A DNA stretch of 31,180 bases from a virus: positions 1-31,180 of IMG/VR virus record IMGVR_UViG_3300022540_000312; one strand, 5' to 3'. The notes under the pieces were generated by a model, which made no database searches, was not told the DNA's origin, and worked only from the letters and a program-made list of their open reading frames with translations. Positions 1-8,083 of the stretch are shown piece after piece; the stretch's first letter is position 1, and each line of letters starts with the position of its first letter. The translations under genes were made by a program, and so were the position numbers.

Positions 1-1244
1 CAATCGGCGAACAGTTTGGTCTAACCAAAGAAGCTGAGAGCATGATTGATAACGGTCGCAGCATTGATGATATGAATCAATGTGTCGTTGATGAAATGAA
101 GAAGCGTGGCTTGAAATCAGTAGCTTCGCCAACTGGTAGAGATGCAGATATCGGCCTGTCAAAAGACGAAGCGCGTAAATTCTCTATTGCGAACGTTGTG
201 CGCGCCCTGGCATTTCCTAACAATAAAGTAATTCAGAAAGCTGCTAGTTTTGAAAAAGAATGTTCGCGCGCTGTTGCCGATGTGATGGGTAAGGAGGCAC
301 AGGGCTTTTTCTTGCCTAATGACGCTTTGCGTGCAACATTTGCAATAGATGGTAAACGCGATCTTGTTGTTGGTACTGATACAGCAGGTGGCCATCTTGT
401 ATCGACAGACCTATTAACCGGCTCATTCATTGATGCATTAATTAATGCACTTGCATTGACTAACGCAGGCACGACTGTGTTATCTGGATTAGTCGGCAAC
501 ATAGCTATACCCAAAAAGGTAAGCGGCGCGACTGCTTACTGGGTTGCTGAGGGCGTTGCTCCGACCGAAAGCCAGCAAGTTCTCGGTCAGGTTGCAATGT
601 CGCCTAACACAGTTGGTGCGTTCACTGATTACAGCCGTAAATTGTTGCTACAATCATCACTTGCGATTGAGAATTTTGTGCGAAACGATTTGGTTGAAAA
701 ATTAGTTACAGCTATTGATCTGGCTGGCGTTAATGGCTCAGGCACGGGTGCGGAGCCAGAAGGCATTATTAACACTACTGGCATCGGCTCGGTGGCTGGT
801 GGCACTAATGGTCTTGCGCCTACCTGGTCACACATCGTCCAGCTTGAATCCGCAGTAGCTAATGCTAACGCGCAAATGGGCAACCTGTCATATCTGACAA
901 ACACTAAAGTACGCGGCAAGTTGAAGGAAACTGAGAAATTCAGCGGCGGCGGTAAGGAAATTTGGGGCGAGGGTGATATGCCTCTGAATGGCAACAATGC
1001 AATCGTTAGCAATCAGGTTCCGTCTGATCTGACTAAGGGCACATCTGTCGGTGTTTGTTCTGCGATCATTTACGGTAACTTTGCCGATTTGGTGCTCGGT
1101 TTATGGGGCTCGCTGGATATCACAGTCGATCCATACAGCCAAAGCACAACCGGCGGCACTCGCATTGTCGCGCTACAGGATGTTGATTACGGTGTTCGAA
1201 ATGCGGCATCATTTGCTGCAATGTTGGACGCTTTAACCACTTAA
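1..1244 (+). CDS. Major capsid protein, HK97 fold (C-terminal part; probable protease-capsid fusion)
   Basis: The frame is open to the left edge, so the gene is 5'-truncated; the first complete codon is at 3 and the first ATG, at 42, is internal. The visible part has a linker-like Asp/Glu-rich segment, then a block FSIANVVRALAFP followed by EKECSR and a GFFLPNDALR-like segment, which are typical of HK97-type capsid proteins whose N-terminal part is a prohead protease. The body (TDTAGGHLVSTDLLTGSF, then SGLVGNIAIPK, VAEGVAPTES) matches the capsid E-loop and P-domain region. The C-terminus FGVRNAASFAAM-like (YGVRNAASFAAMLDAL) is also typical. It builds the icosahedral shell. A terminator follows directly. 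Family assignment is from recognised motifs; the fusion is inferred from the linker because the protease domain lies outside the window. Confidence 0.88.
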   Translation, partial: IGEQFGLTKEAESMIDNGRSIDDMNQCVVDEMKKRGLKSVASPTGRDADIGLSKDEARKFSIANVVRALAFPNNKVIQKAASFEKECSRAVADVMGKEAQGFFLPNDALRATFAIDGKRDLVVGTDTAGGHLVSTDLLTGSFIDALINALALTNAGTTVLSGLVGNIAIPKKVSGATAYWVAEGVAPTESQQVLGQVAMSPNTVGAFTDYSRKLLLQSSLAIENFVRNDLVEKLVTAIDLAGVNGSGTGAEPEGIINTTGIGSVAGGTNGLAPTWSHIVQLESAVANANAQMGNLSYLTNTKVRGKLKETEKFSGGGKEIWGEGDMPLNGNNAIVSNQVPSDLTKGTSVGVCSAIIYGNFADLVLGLWGSLDITVDPYSQSTTGGTRIVALQDVDYGVRNAASFAAMLDALTT

Positions 1245-1267
1245 AACGGTTTCATGGTGGTGGTCTT

Positions 1268-1298
1268 AAAGGGGAGGCGTTTCGCTTCCCCTTTTTTT
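1268..1298 (+). terminator. Rho-independent terminator after the capsid gene
   Basis: A GC-rich stem GGGGAGGCG (1271-1279) pairs with CGCTTCCCC (1283-1291), with one G-U pair and a 3-nt TTT loop, followed by seven T. It would attenuate transcription between the very abundant capsid mRNA and the downstream tail genes. Confidence 0.85.
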
Positions 1299-1353
1299 AT
1301 GGTTTAATATGCGCGACACAAACAATACACAATCGAATTTGAGGACAATAGTC

Positions 1354-1611
1354 ATGGCTGAAAAGAAACAAGAAATTAAAGAAAATATTTTAAATGCTGC
1401 CTGCCTGGTTGGTGGTAAACCTTTCTCACGTGGCGAAAATGCCGACTTTGACGATGAAGTAGTGGCGGATTTACGCGCAGCCGGTCGAATTTGTAAAACA
1501 AAGGAAGAGGCTGATAACGCTAAAAAAAGTCTTGTAGCCGCTAAAAAAAGTCTTGCAGCCGCTAAAAAAGCATCTGCAACCGACAAAAAGGAACCCGCAA
1601 CCACTGAATAA
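1354..1611 (+). CDS. Small Ala/Lys-rich protein between capsid and head-tail genes
   Basis: I start it at ATG 1354 (MAEKKQ) because GAGG lies 9 nt upstream; an in-frame ATG at 1309 has no such site and falls just after the terminator. The 85-aa product has a small globular part with LVGGKPFSRGENADF and then a C-terminal tail with near-repeats of AAKKSL / AAKKS (three copies), highly basic and Ala-rich. Genes of this size and place after the capsid often encode small connector or decoration proteins, but no family is recognised. Function unknown. Confidence 0.6.
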   Translation: MAEKKQEIKENILNAACLVGGKPFSRGENADFDDEVVADLRAAGRICKTKEEADNAKKSLVAAKKSLAAAKKASATDKKEPATTE

Positions 1612-1647
1612 CCAGCTAACAACGACCAATACCACCGGTTTAATCAA

Positions 1648-1935
1648 ATGCCGTTACAAATGAACCTTGATGCTTTGCTCAAACGCTTTGGGCGTGATGT
1701 TACGTACAATAATGGGCAAATTATCCGAGGTATTTATGACGAGCAGCCGATTAATTCCGGTGGTATCGATAGCATCATGGAAGTGCTAAAAATAAAAGAA
1801 TCTGATTTACCCGACCTGGCTGCAGACGATGAATTTGAGCTTTATGTTGGAGAATCTCAAAATACATATAAAGCAAAAGAATTCACACCGCAACGCTCAG
1901 GATTTTTATTGATTGAATTGGAATTACAGCCATAA
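1648..1935 (+). CDS. Putative head-tail joining protein
   Basis: 95 aa. The pattern LDALLKRFGRDVTY ... GIYDEQ ... LKIKESDLPDL ... YKAKEFTPQRSGF followed by LLIELEL at the C-terminus resembles the small beta-barrel head-tail joining proteins (lambda gpFII/Gifsy-2 type) that close the neck after DNA packaging. Position between capsid and tail terminator fits. An alternative start is ATG 1660 (MNLDALL); neither has a strong ribosome site. Its stop overlaps the next start by one base (TAATG), implying translational coupling. Confidence 0.6.
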   Translation: MPLQMNLDALLKRFGRDVTYNNGQIIRGIYDEQPINSGGIDSIMEVLKIKESDLPDLAADDEFELYVGESQNTYKAKEFTPQRSGFLLIELELQP

Positions 1936-2375
1936 TGCCACACGTTAGAAAACAGATTAGAGATAGAGCTGTTGTTGAGTTAACTGGACTCGCAACAACT
2001 GGTTTAAATATCTTTGCATCCAGGATCCGCAAATTTCAGGACAGCGAATTACCAGGTTTGCGTATTCATACACGCAATGAAGTCAGCGAACGCGCAGACA
2101 TGGACAACAATTTACATCGAAAGACCGAATTAGTTATCGAAGCCGTTGCAAAACAGGTTGATAGCATTGACGATTTGCTCGACACCATGGCCGTTGAAAT
2201 TGAAACTGCCATTGGTCAATCGAATTTAAACAATTTAGCAATCGAAGCCATCGAATTAGTCTCCACAAATACAGAAATATTGGATGATGCCAATCAGCCG
2301 GTAGGGGTTGCAACTTTAGTGTTTACGGTTCAATATTTCACCATTGATAATTTACCGGAAGCGACAACGCATTAA
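1935..2375 (+). CDS. Tail terminator protein (gpU-like)
   Basis: 146 aa. Starts MPHVRKQIRDRAVVELTGL and contains FASRI ... ELPGLRIHTRNEVSER ... ELVIEAVAKQVDSIDDLLD ... VEIETAI, then a C-terminal QPVGVATLVFTVQYFT strand pair. This is the recognisable layout of gpU-type tail terminators, which cap the growing tail tube and join it to the head. Coupled by TAATG to the joining protein. Confidence 0.75.
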   Translation: MPHVRKQIRDRAVVELTGLATTGLNIFASRIRKFQDSELPGLRIHTRNEVSERADMDNNLHRKTELVIEAVAKQVDSIDDLLDTMAVEIETAIGQSNLNNLAIEAIELVSTNTEILDDANQPVGVATLVFTVQYFTIDNLPEATTH

Positions 2376-2387
2376 ATAGGCATTAAC

Positions 2388-2546
2388 ATGGTAAAAATGT
2401 ATTATAAAAATAACTCTAAAGTTATTATTGACGTTGAAGAAAATCGCGTTGAAAATATGAAAAAAAGGGGTTATCTTCTAGAGCCTATCAAACAAGAACA
2501 ATCATCGAAGGCAAAAAAGCCCGCCGATACAACTAATAAAACTTAA
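2388..2546 (+). CDS. Small basic protein in the tail operon
   Basis: A 52-aa ORF starting MVKMYYKNN and ending KKPADTTNKT. It has VIIDVEENRVENMKKRGYLLEP followed by a Lys/Gln-rich tail. It fills the otherwise empty space between the tail terminator and tail tube genes, and is separated from each by about 12 nt. The 'ENRVENMKKRGYLLE' segment resembles a short motif common in small phage tail-operon proteins with Lys-rich C-termini. No function is assigned. Confidence 0.55.
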   Translation: MVKMYYKNNSKVIIDVEENRVENMKKRGYLLEPIKQEQSSKAKKPADTTNKT

Positions 2547-2558
2547 CGAGGCAATATC

Positions 2559-2963
2559 ATGTCAAGAATAACCGGAACATTGGGTGAAGTAAAAATCGGC
2601 GCTGTAGTAGTTGGCTCAGTAACAGAGTTTAATCTTGAGCAAACGCAGGACATGGTACCCGATGATGTTCTTGGTGATCTAAATAAAAACTTTTTGCCAG
2701 ATCGAACAGGCTGGACAGGCTCAATGACTGTCGGCTATGACAAGGATGATACGGCACAAACAACATTAAGGGCTGCAATCGCAAGCGGCGCATCACTGGA
2801 TGTGCATTTGATACCTGCTGGCGATACGACAGGTAATATTGATTTTAACGGCAGTGTATATCTAACAGCATTATCAATGCCAACAGCTGCAGGCGCAATT
2901 GTGACGCAAGCGTTTAGCGCACAAGGCACAGGCGCACTAGCTGAGACAACAATACCGATTTAA
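2559..2963 (+). CDS. Major tail tube protein
   Basis: 134 aa. The N-terminus MSRITGTLGEVKIGAVVVGSV and the centre DRTGWTGSMTVGYDKDD, then LDVHLIPAGDTTGNIDFNGSVYL and a Gly/Ala-rich end, are typical of short all-beta phage tail tube proteins. The gene sits at the conserved place between terminator and chaperone genes. SD AACGAGG precedes the ATG. It polymerises into the tube through which DNA passes. Confidence 0.72.
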   Translation: MSRITGTLGEVKIGAVVVGSVTEFNLEQTQDMVPDDVLGDLNKNFLPDRTGWTGSMTVGYDKDDTAQTTLRAAIASGASLDVHLIPAGDTTGNIDFNGSVYLTALSMPTAAGAIVTQAFSAQGTGALAETTIPI

Positions 2964-2984
2964 TCAAAAACGACGGGTAAAATT

Positions 2985-3362
2985 ATGTTATTGGGCGATC
3001 AATTATTAAGCGAAGCTGAAAAGGATTTTGAGGCTAAATTATCAGGCGATATGATTCAAATTTCTGTTCCTGAAATGGGAACAGAAAAAGAACCAGCTGT
3101 TTTATATTTCAAACCATCAACTCTGAAGCAGCGCGATAAGATTTATAGGGCTGTTGAGGCTGGCGGACTTGGATCATTGATTGAAATAATTATCGTTCGT
3201 GCCCGTGACGAGGATGGAAACTTAATATTTAATAATCGTCATAAGGCATTATTTCAGACTAAGATTGACCCCGATGTAACTATCCGTATCGTTAAAGAAT
3301 TGGGCGAGGCCGAGGGAATCGACATTGAGGACGCAGACGCAGAGCCAAAAAAGTCAAGCTAA
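2985..3362 (+). CDS. Tail assembly chaperone (gpG-like, zero-frame product)
   Basis: 125 aa with a predicted helical body (STLKQRDKIYRAVEAGG, HKALFQTKIDPDV) and an acidic C-terminus IDIEDADAEPKKSS. It lies between tail tube and tape measure genes, as the lambda gpG homologues do. It coats the tape measure during assembly and is not in the finished virion. Near its end it carries A-AAA-AAG (3347-3353), a canonical -1 slippery heptamer; see the frameshift product. Confidence 0.8.
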   Translation: MLLGDQLLSEAEKDFEAKLSGDMIQISVPEMGTEKEPAVLYFKPSTLKQRDKIYRAVEAGGLGSLIEIIIVRARDEDGNLIFNNRHKALFQTKIDPDVTIRIVKELGEAEGIDIEDADAEPKKSS

Positions 3363-3487
3363 GTCCAGAGGTTAAGTTTCGCTATCAACTGGCAACGCAT
3401 TTAAAAAAATTCGTTTATGAGCTTGACGATATGCCAGTTCCAGAATATCAGGGCTGGCAAGTTTATTTATCAGAGAGTAAAAGCTAG
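2985..3487 (+). CDS. Tail assembly chaperone, -1 frameshift fusion (gpGT-like)
   Basis: Slippage at 3347-3353 moves ribosomes to the -1 frame and adds the residues encoded at 3353-3487, beginning VKLSPEVKFRYQLATHLKKF and ending EYQGWQVYLSESKS. That extension has no start codon of its own near the junction. The pattern of an aromatic/Trp-rich helix (EYQGWQVYL) is typical of the T domain of tail chaperones, which contacts the tail tube subunit while the G domain holds the tape measure. The extension ends 2 nt before the tape measure gene. The frameshift is inferred from the heptamer, the frames and the conserved gene order. Confidence 0.8.
3347..3353 (+). promoter_or_regulatory. -1 programmed ribosomal frameshift site A-AAA-AAG
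   Basis: In the zero frame the codons are CCA AAA AAG, giving the heptamer A AAA AAG, the most efficient class in Escherichia coli. The zero-frame stop lies two sense codons later (TAA at 3360-3362). No convincing stimulatory hairpin was seen downstream. Confidence 0.82.
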
Positions 3488-3489
3488 CC

Positions 3490-5259
3490 ATGCCACGCAA
3501 TGATGTGCAACTCACCATAGGCGCAAAGGATAGGACTAAAAATGCGCTAAAATCTGTTCGCAGCGGATTAAATCAAACTGTAAAAGCCGCTGGGCTTTTA
3601 GGTACCGCTACAGTTGCGGCAATGGCCGCATTGGTCAATCAGTCGCGCCAGGCTCAGGACGAAATCGGCAAACTATCAACCAGGCTCGGTATTTCTACTG
3701 AGGCTTTATCACAATACAAGCACATAGCCGAATTATCCGGCATATCGTTTCAAACTCTAACAATGGGATTTCAGCGTCAAACGCGCCGAATTGCTGAGGC
3801 CGCACAGGGGTATGGCGAGGCAAGGGGCGCGCTAAAAGAACTTGGCTTAGAGGCCGGAGTGTTAAATCGCCTATCACCCGAAATGCAATTTGAACGGATT
3901 ACAGAAGCCATGTCAGGCGTTACAAATCAGGCCGACAAAGTCAGACTTGCGATGAAGTTATTTGATTCTGAGGGCGTGGCGCTGATACAAACAATGGATA
4001 TGAGCGCGGAAGCTATTGAGAAAGCCAAGCAACAAGTCATTGATTATGGCGCGGCTTTAGATGGCTTTGAAACAAAGCAAATCGAGGAAATGAATGATGA
4101 ACTGACCAGCGCCAGCCTTGTCATGGACGGCATTAGCAAGCAATTAACGCTACAACTCTCCCCATTTATCCGTCAAATGGCCGTTGATTTTCAAGATAGC
4201 GCCAAAGCAGGCAAGGGATTCGGCGGCGTGATTGAAAAAGTGATTGAGAATCTTATCGGCGGCATTGGATTTATGGCCGACGCATGGCGCGGTCTTGAGT
4301 TTATCTGGAAGGGCTTGCAATTAGTTTTTGCCCACGTCGCTGAATTCATTTTGGATGAAATCCATACCATTATGACCGGCTGGAATGATCTTAAAGCGTT
4401 ATTTGGTTTCGAGCCTGATCCTAACGCCGGAATTCAGGGGGTTTTGACCGAGGCTAAAAACAGAACGACTGAATTAAAAGATGAGCTTGCCGCGCTTGTT
4501 ACTCAGGAAATGCCATCAGATATTATCAATGAATGGGCTGAAAATGCAAAGATTCAAATGTTTAATGTATCTCAAGCGGCAAAAGATGCCATGGGCAATG
4601 GTGAGGACGGCGAACAAACAAAGTTATCATTCATCATGTCAGATGATGAATTTGAAGCAGAATTTGAGCGCGCTGAAAAACAATTTACTGGCTTAAATAA
4701 GTTATATAGCGGAAATCAGGGCCACTTTAGCAATATCTGGAAAAAAGGACTTGAGGAGCGCGAGAAGTTTCAGAAAAAATCAGGTGGAGCGCAGGTAGCT
4801 CAAGCAATGGGTGATTTTGGAAAAATGATAAGTGGCGCCACACAAAGCAATAAAACGCTATTCAATATTAATAAAATGGCAGGCATTGCAAATGCTATTG
4901 TTAACACAGCGGAAGGCGTAACGAAATCATTATCAGCGTATCCATACCCTATTAGCATAGCAATGGCTGCGGGTTCTTTGGCAGCCGGTCTCGCACAAAT
5001 AAACACAATTAAAGCGCAGCAATTTGGCAGTGGCGGATCTCCTTCTCTACCATCAGGCGGTGGCGTATCAAGTGAAGCAATTGCCGAAACAACCACGACC
5101 ACAGGCGAAGGAGCGGAAGCAATAACAACGAGCCAGAAAACAACAATAACTCTAAACATATCAAGTGGCATTTATGACCACAACGCCCTAATAGAATTAG
5201 CCGAAAACCTCAGCGAATTAGCAGGCGATGGCTTAGACGTCCGCGCAACAGTGGTGTAA
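3490..5259 (+). CDS. Tail tape measure protein
   Basis: 589 aa. The N-terminus (LTIGAKDRTKNALKSVRSGL, then ALVNQSRQAQDEIGKLSTRLG, then LSQYKHIAELSG) is the recognised tape-measure N-terminal region. There are long helical segments, hydrophobic stretches near residues 245-285 (IGGIGFMADAW, LVFAHVAEFIL), and a C-terminal Gly/Ala-rich hydrophobic part (SIAMAAGSLAAGLAQINTIKAQQ) followed by a Gly/Ser/Thr-rich tail. Length sets tail length; at about 0.15 nm per residue this would give a rather short tail near 90 nm. It follows the chaperones directly. Confidence 0.85.
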   Translation: MPRNDVQLTIGAKDRTKNALKSVRSGLNQTVKAAGLLGTATVAAMAALVNQSRQAQDEIGKLSTRLGISTEALSQYKHIAELSGISFQTLTMGFQRQTRRIAEAAQGYGEARGALKELGLEAGVLNRLSPEMQFERITEAMSGVTNQADKVRLAMKLFDSEGVALIQTMDMSAEAIEKAKQQVIDYGAALDGFETKQIEEMNDELTSASLVMDGISKQLTLQLSPFIRQMAVDFQDSAKAGKGFGGVIEKVIENLIGGIGFMADAWRGLEFIWKGLQLVFAHVAEFILDEIHTIMTGWNDLKALFGFEPDPNAGIQGVLTEAKNRTTELKDELAALVTQEMPSDIINEWAENAKIQMFNVSQAAKDAMGNGEDGEQTKLSFIMSDDEFEAEFERAEKQFTGLNKLYSGNQGHFSNIWKKGLEEREKFQKKSGGAQVAQAMGDFGKMISGATQSNKTLFNINKMAGIANAIVNTAEGVTKSLSAYPYPISIAMAAGSLAAGLAQINTIKAQQFGSGGSPSLPSGGGVSSEAIAETTTTTGEGAEAITTSQKTTITLNISSGIYDHNALIELAENLSELAGDGLDVRATVV

Positions 5260-5261
5260 TT

Positions 5262-6032
5262 ATGCCGGGTGATATTTTATATAATAATTTAATGATACAC
5301 GCTGATACCGTATTAACGGCGACAAGCGAGACTACAGGGTTCGAGGTTGAGAATTTAAGCAATTGGAATGTTTATGATCAATGGAAACCATCAGCCACAA
5401 TTAGCGAAATTGTCTCAATAGATTTAGGCTCAAGTAAGGCAGTGGATTCATTTGCTATATTCGGCCATTCATTAGCCGATGAATCCGCATCATTAGCTTT
5501 TCAATGGTCTAATGACGGATCCACTGGCTGGACTGATTTGTTTACAAGTTTTACACCATCTGACAATAACATCATATTTAAAGAATTCACTTCTGTTACG
5601 AAGAGATATTTCAGAATAATCGCAAATTCAGCCGCCGGTTATCCATCCATTGCAATTGTATTTGTTGGCGAAAAAATGACCCTGGAAAAAGGTTTTCGTG
5701 TTGGCCACATGCCGACGGGCTTAATGGATGACGCTAAAACCATTCAAAATGTATCAGAAACAAGTTTGCCGCTTGGTAGATCAACTATTGTGCAGCCTGG
5801 TAAGTTCACCATACCTCAAACATTATTAACACCAGCCTGGGTACGCTCAGATTGGATTCCATTTTTAGAGCACGCCAAATCATTGCCGTTTTTCTTTGCA
5901 TGGGATTATGATAATAATCCAGATGAAACAGTGTTTGCATGGACAAATGGCAAACCATCTGCGCCGGTTAAATATAGTCACGCTGCGCGTATGTCAGCAT
6001 CAATAAAAATCCTCTGTCAGAAAAAACTTTAA
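5262..6032 (+). CDS. Distal tail protein with discoidin/F5-8C-like domain
   Basis: 256 aa. Residues about 20-130 form a jelly-roll-like pattern (VSIDLGSSKAVDSFAIFGHSL, LAFQWSNDGSTGWTDL, KRYFRIIANSAA) typical of discoidin-type carbohydrate-binding domains. The C-terminal part (FLEHAKSLPFFFAWDYDNNP) resembles phage proteins encoded directly after the tape measure that form the distal tail ring. It starts 2 nt after the tape measure stop. It may bind host surface sugars or act structurally; the domain call is by pattern only. Confidence 0.55.
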   Translation: MPGDILYNNLMIHADTVLTATSETTGFEVENLSNWNVYDQWKPSATISEIVSIDLGSSKAVDSFAIFGHSLADESASLAFQWSNDGSTGWTDLFTSFTPSDNNIIFKEFTSVTKRYFRIIANSAAGYPSIAIVFVGEKMTLEKGFRVGHMPTGLMDDAKTIQNVSETSLPLGRSTIVQPGKFTIPQTLLTPAWVRSDWIPFLEHAKSLPFFFAWDYDNNPDETVFAWTNGKPSAPVKYSHAARMSASIKILCQKKL

Positions 6033-6046
6033 TTCAGGTGTAAGAA

Positions 6047-8068
6047 ATGAGTGGAATAGAAACTAAACCAGATACCAGTTATATTGTTAATGCTGATGAC
6101 TATATCCCATCAGTAAACAATGCCGGGACCGTTGGAAAAAGTCTCATCCCTCAACAAATTATAAAAGCTGCAGCGGCGTTTAATGTTGCAGACAAAGCCG
6201 AGGCTGCTACCCATACGCCTGTTGCTGGCCAGACTATGTATATTCGTAGTGCAGATGGTCGCGGGAATATATGGAGGGCTGTTACGGGTTTAACAGGCGC
6301 GGTATCAGATAGCGTTAATTATTGCGGCACGCGAATTGTTGATGCCAGTTGGGGCGGGGCTTTGGCTTGGGATAGGGATTATCAAGGCAACGCTCATGGT
6401 GCGTGGTTTGGTATTACTTACGATAATGTAACAAATGACAGAGACCCCTTGCAAGAAGCAGTAACATGGAGTGAAACAACCAATAAATGGGTTGAATTAG
6501 AGTCCGGTAGCAGTTTGCTAATAAACAGCAATATTGCTCTAACAGGTGGAGCTAAAATTCTTGGTAATTTTTGCACCATAAATAAGAACTTTGATGGTAT
6601 CGGTCTTACATTAACTGGCGGGGCTACTTTTAACTACCTTTGGGATTTAAATATTAATGGTTATGGTGTTGGGCAATCTGAGAAGGATGGAACAGCCGCA
6701 ACATCAGGGCATGGAATTTATGTAAACGGCAATCGTATATCGTTTAGGAATGTTCACGCATCAGAACATAAAGGGAACGGTATCGACGTTAATTCTTCTG
6801 GAAATATGAACCGCTCTGTATGGGGCAATGGCGGCAAAGTTCGCTCATCGTTTAACGATGGAGACGGGTTTAATTTTTATGGAACAAATGATAATTCGTC
6901 AATTTGGTCTAATGTATTTTTAATTGCCAACCAAAACTACGGACTAGGTATTCGAACCTCTGATGACTGGCTGGGCCGTCAGATACAAGGTTATATTTAT
7001 CTTGAGGATAATGCTAAAGGTGGAGCCTATGAGCCTACGGATACAGGCAGCGATGATACCTCGGTTAGTGCTGCGTTTATGACGGATACGACAAGAGCTT
7101 TTGAACCAAATACTCTTGTCGGAAAAGTTATAACAAATATTACGACTTCGGCTACCGCAACAATCACAGCTAATACTGGAACAACAATTACAGGGACTTT
7201 ATCGGCAGGAACATGGGATTCTGGTGATACTTATTCAATAGATTATGGATACGGATGTGCTAATTATATTGGTGGATTAAGGTATTCTGATATTTTCTTT
7301 TACGCAGAAGAAAATCAGGTCGCGGTTCCTGCCATCACTAAAGATATTGTTTTAGGCATCTATACAAGGAATAATGAATTAATACCATCAAGACTCAATC
7401 GCTGGGCTGAACACGGTGTAGATAATAAACTTAAATATGGCAATAAAGAACAGAGCTGGAATGCGCAGAACAGATACCTAAACAGACGCGGTATTAGTAT
7501 GTCAGTATCTACTGACTATATGGAAGAATATTTCCAAGGTAGTAGCTCTGTCGGGCAGTTTGGTCATAAACGCTGGTATGGTGATGGATCTTATGAAATA
7601 AAACATATAAGAGTAGCAACTCCTAACAGAACTATTACTGAAAAATTCGCACACCCCTACAAAATAATTGTCACAAATATGGACGGTAGTAGCACAGCAC
7701 TAGGCGCTACAATCTCACGTAATAACCGAGGCACAGAAAACATACCGCTCGCGTCAATTATAGGAGATACTATTGGCGGTGCTATAATCCAAACACATAA
7801 TGGTGCAACATGGAAAACAGTTGGTAAAGTTGAATACGAAATAACTGGCGACGTAGCTGACAAACCCGGAGCTAAATATAACGTATATGTAACACCTAAC
7901 GGCAGCGGTGTTCAAGTATTAGCATTCAGTTTCAATCAGAACTCAAGAATGAAATTTGGCGTTGTGCCCACAGTATATGCTGATAACGCAGCAGCTAAAA
8001 CAGGAGGTCTTGTTGATGGTGAGGTTTATAGATTATCAACTGGTGAACTAATGGTTGTGTATACCTAG
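6047..8068 (+). CDS. Tailspike / tail fibre with right-handed beta-helix
   Basis: 673 aa with SD AGGTG. N-terminal residues 1-60 look like a tail-attachment segment. Residues about 130-330 have the repeating short-strand pattern (GGAKILGNFCTINKNFDG, GHGIYVNGNRISFRNVHAS, KGNGIDVNSSGN, NDGDGFNFYGTND) of parallel beta-helix spikes of the pectate-lyase-like kind. A Thr/Ser-rich beta domain follows (TTSATATITANTGTTITG). The C-terminal region (DGEVYRLSTGELMVVYT) looks like a compact trimerisation or chaperone end. Such proteins bind and often cleave surface polysaccharide. No catalytic residues can be assigned with confidence. Confidence 0.7.
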   Translation: MSGIETKPDTSYIVNADDYIPSVNNAGTVGKSLIPQQIIKAAAAFNVADKAEAATHTPVAGQTMYIRSADGRGNIWRAVTGLTGAVSDSVNYCGTRIVDASWGGALAWDRDYQGNAHGAWFGITYDNVTNDRDPLQEAVTWSETTNKWVELESGSSLLINSNIALTGGAKILGNFCTINKNFDGIGLTLTGGATFNYLWDLNINGYGVGQSEKDGTAATSGHGIYVNGNRISFRNVHASEHKGNGIDVNSSGNMNRSVWGNGGKVRSSFNDGDGFNFYGTNDNSSIWSNVFLIANQNYGLGIRTSDDWLGRQIQGYIYLEDNAKGGAYEPTDTGSDDTSVSAAFMTDTTRAFEPNTLVGKVITNITTSATATITANTGTTITGTLSAGTWDSGDTYSIDYGYGCANYIGGLRYSDIFFYAEENQVAVPAITKDIVLGIYTRNNELIPSRLNRWAEHGVDNKLKYGNKEQSWNAQNRYLNRRGISMSVSTDYMEEYFQGSSSVGQFGHKRWYGDGSYEIKHIRVATPNRTITEKFAHPYKIIVTNMDGSSTALGATISRNNRGTENIPLASIIGDTIGGAIIQTHNGATWKTVGKVEYEITGDVADKPGAKYNVYVTPNGSGVQVLAFSFNQNSRMKFGVVPTVYADNAAAKTGGLVDGEVYRLSTGELMVVYT

Positions 8069-8083
8069 ACGGAGATAGAGCAG

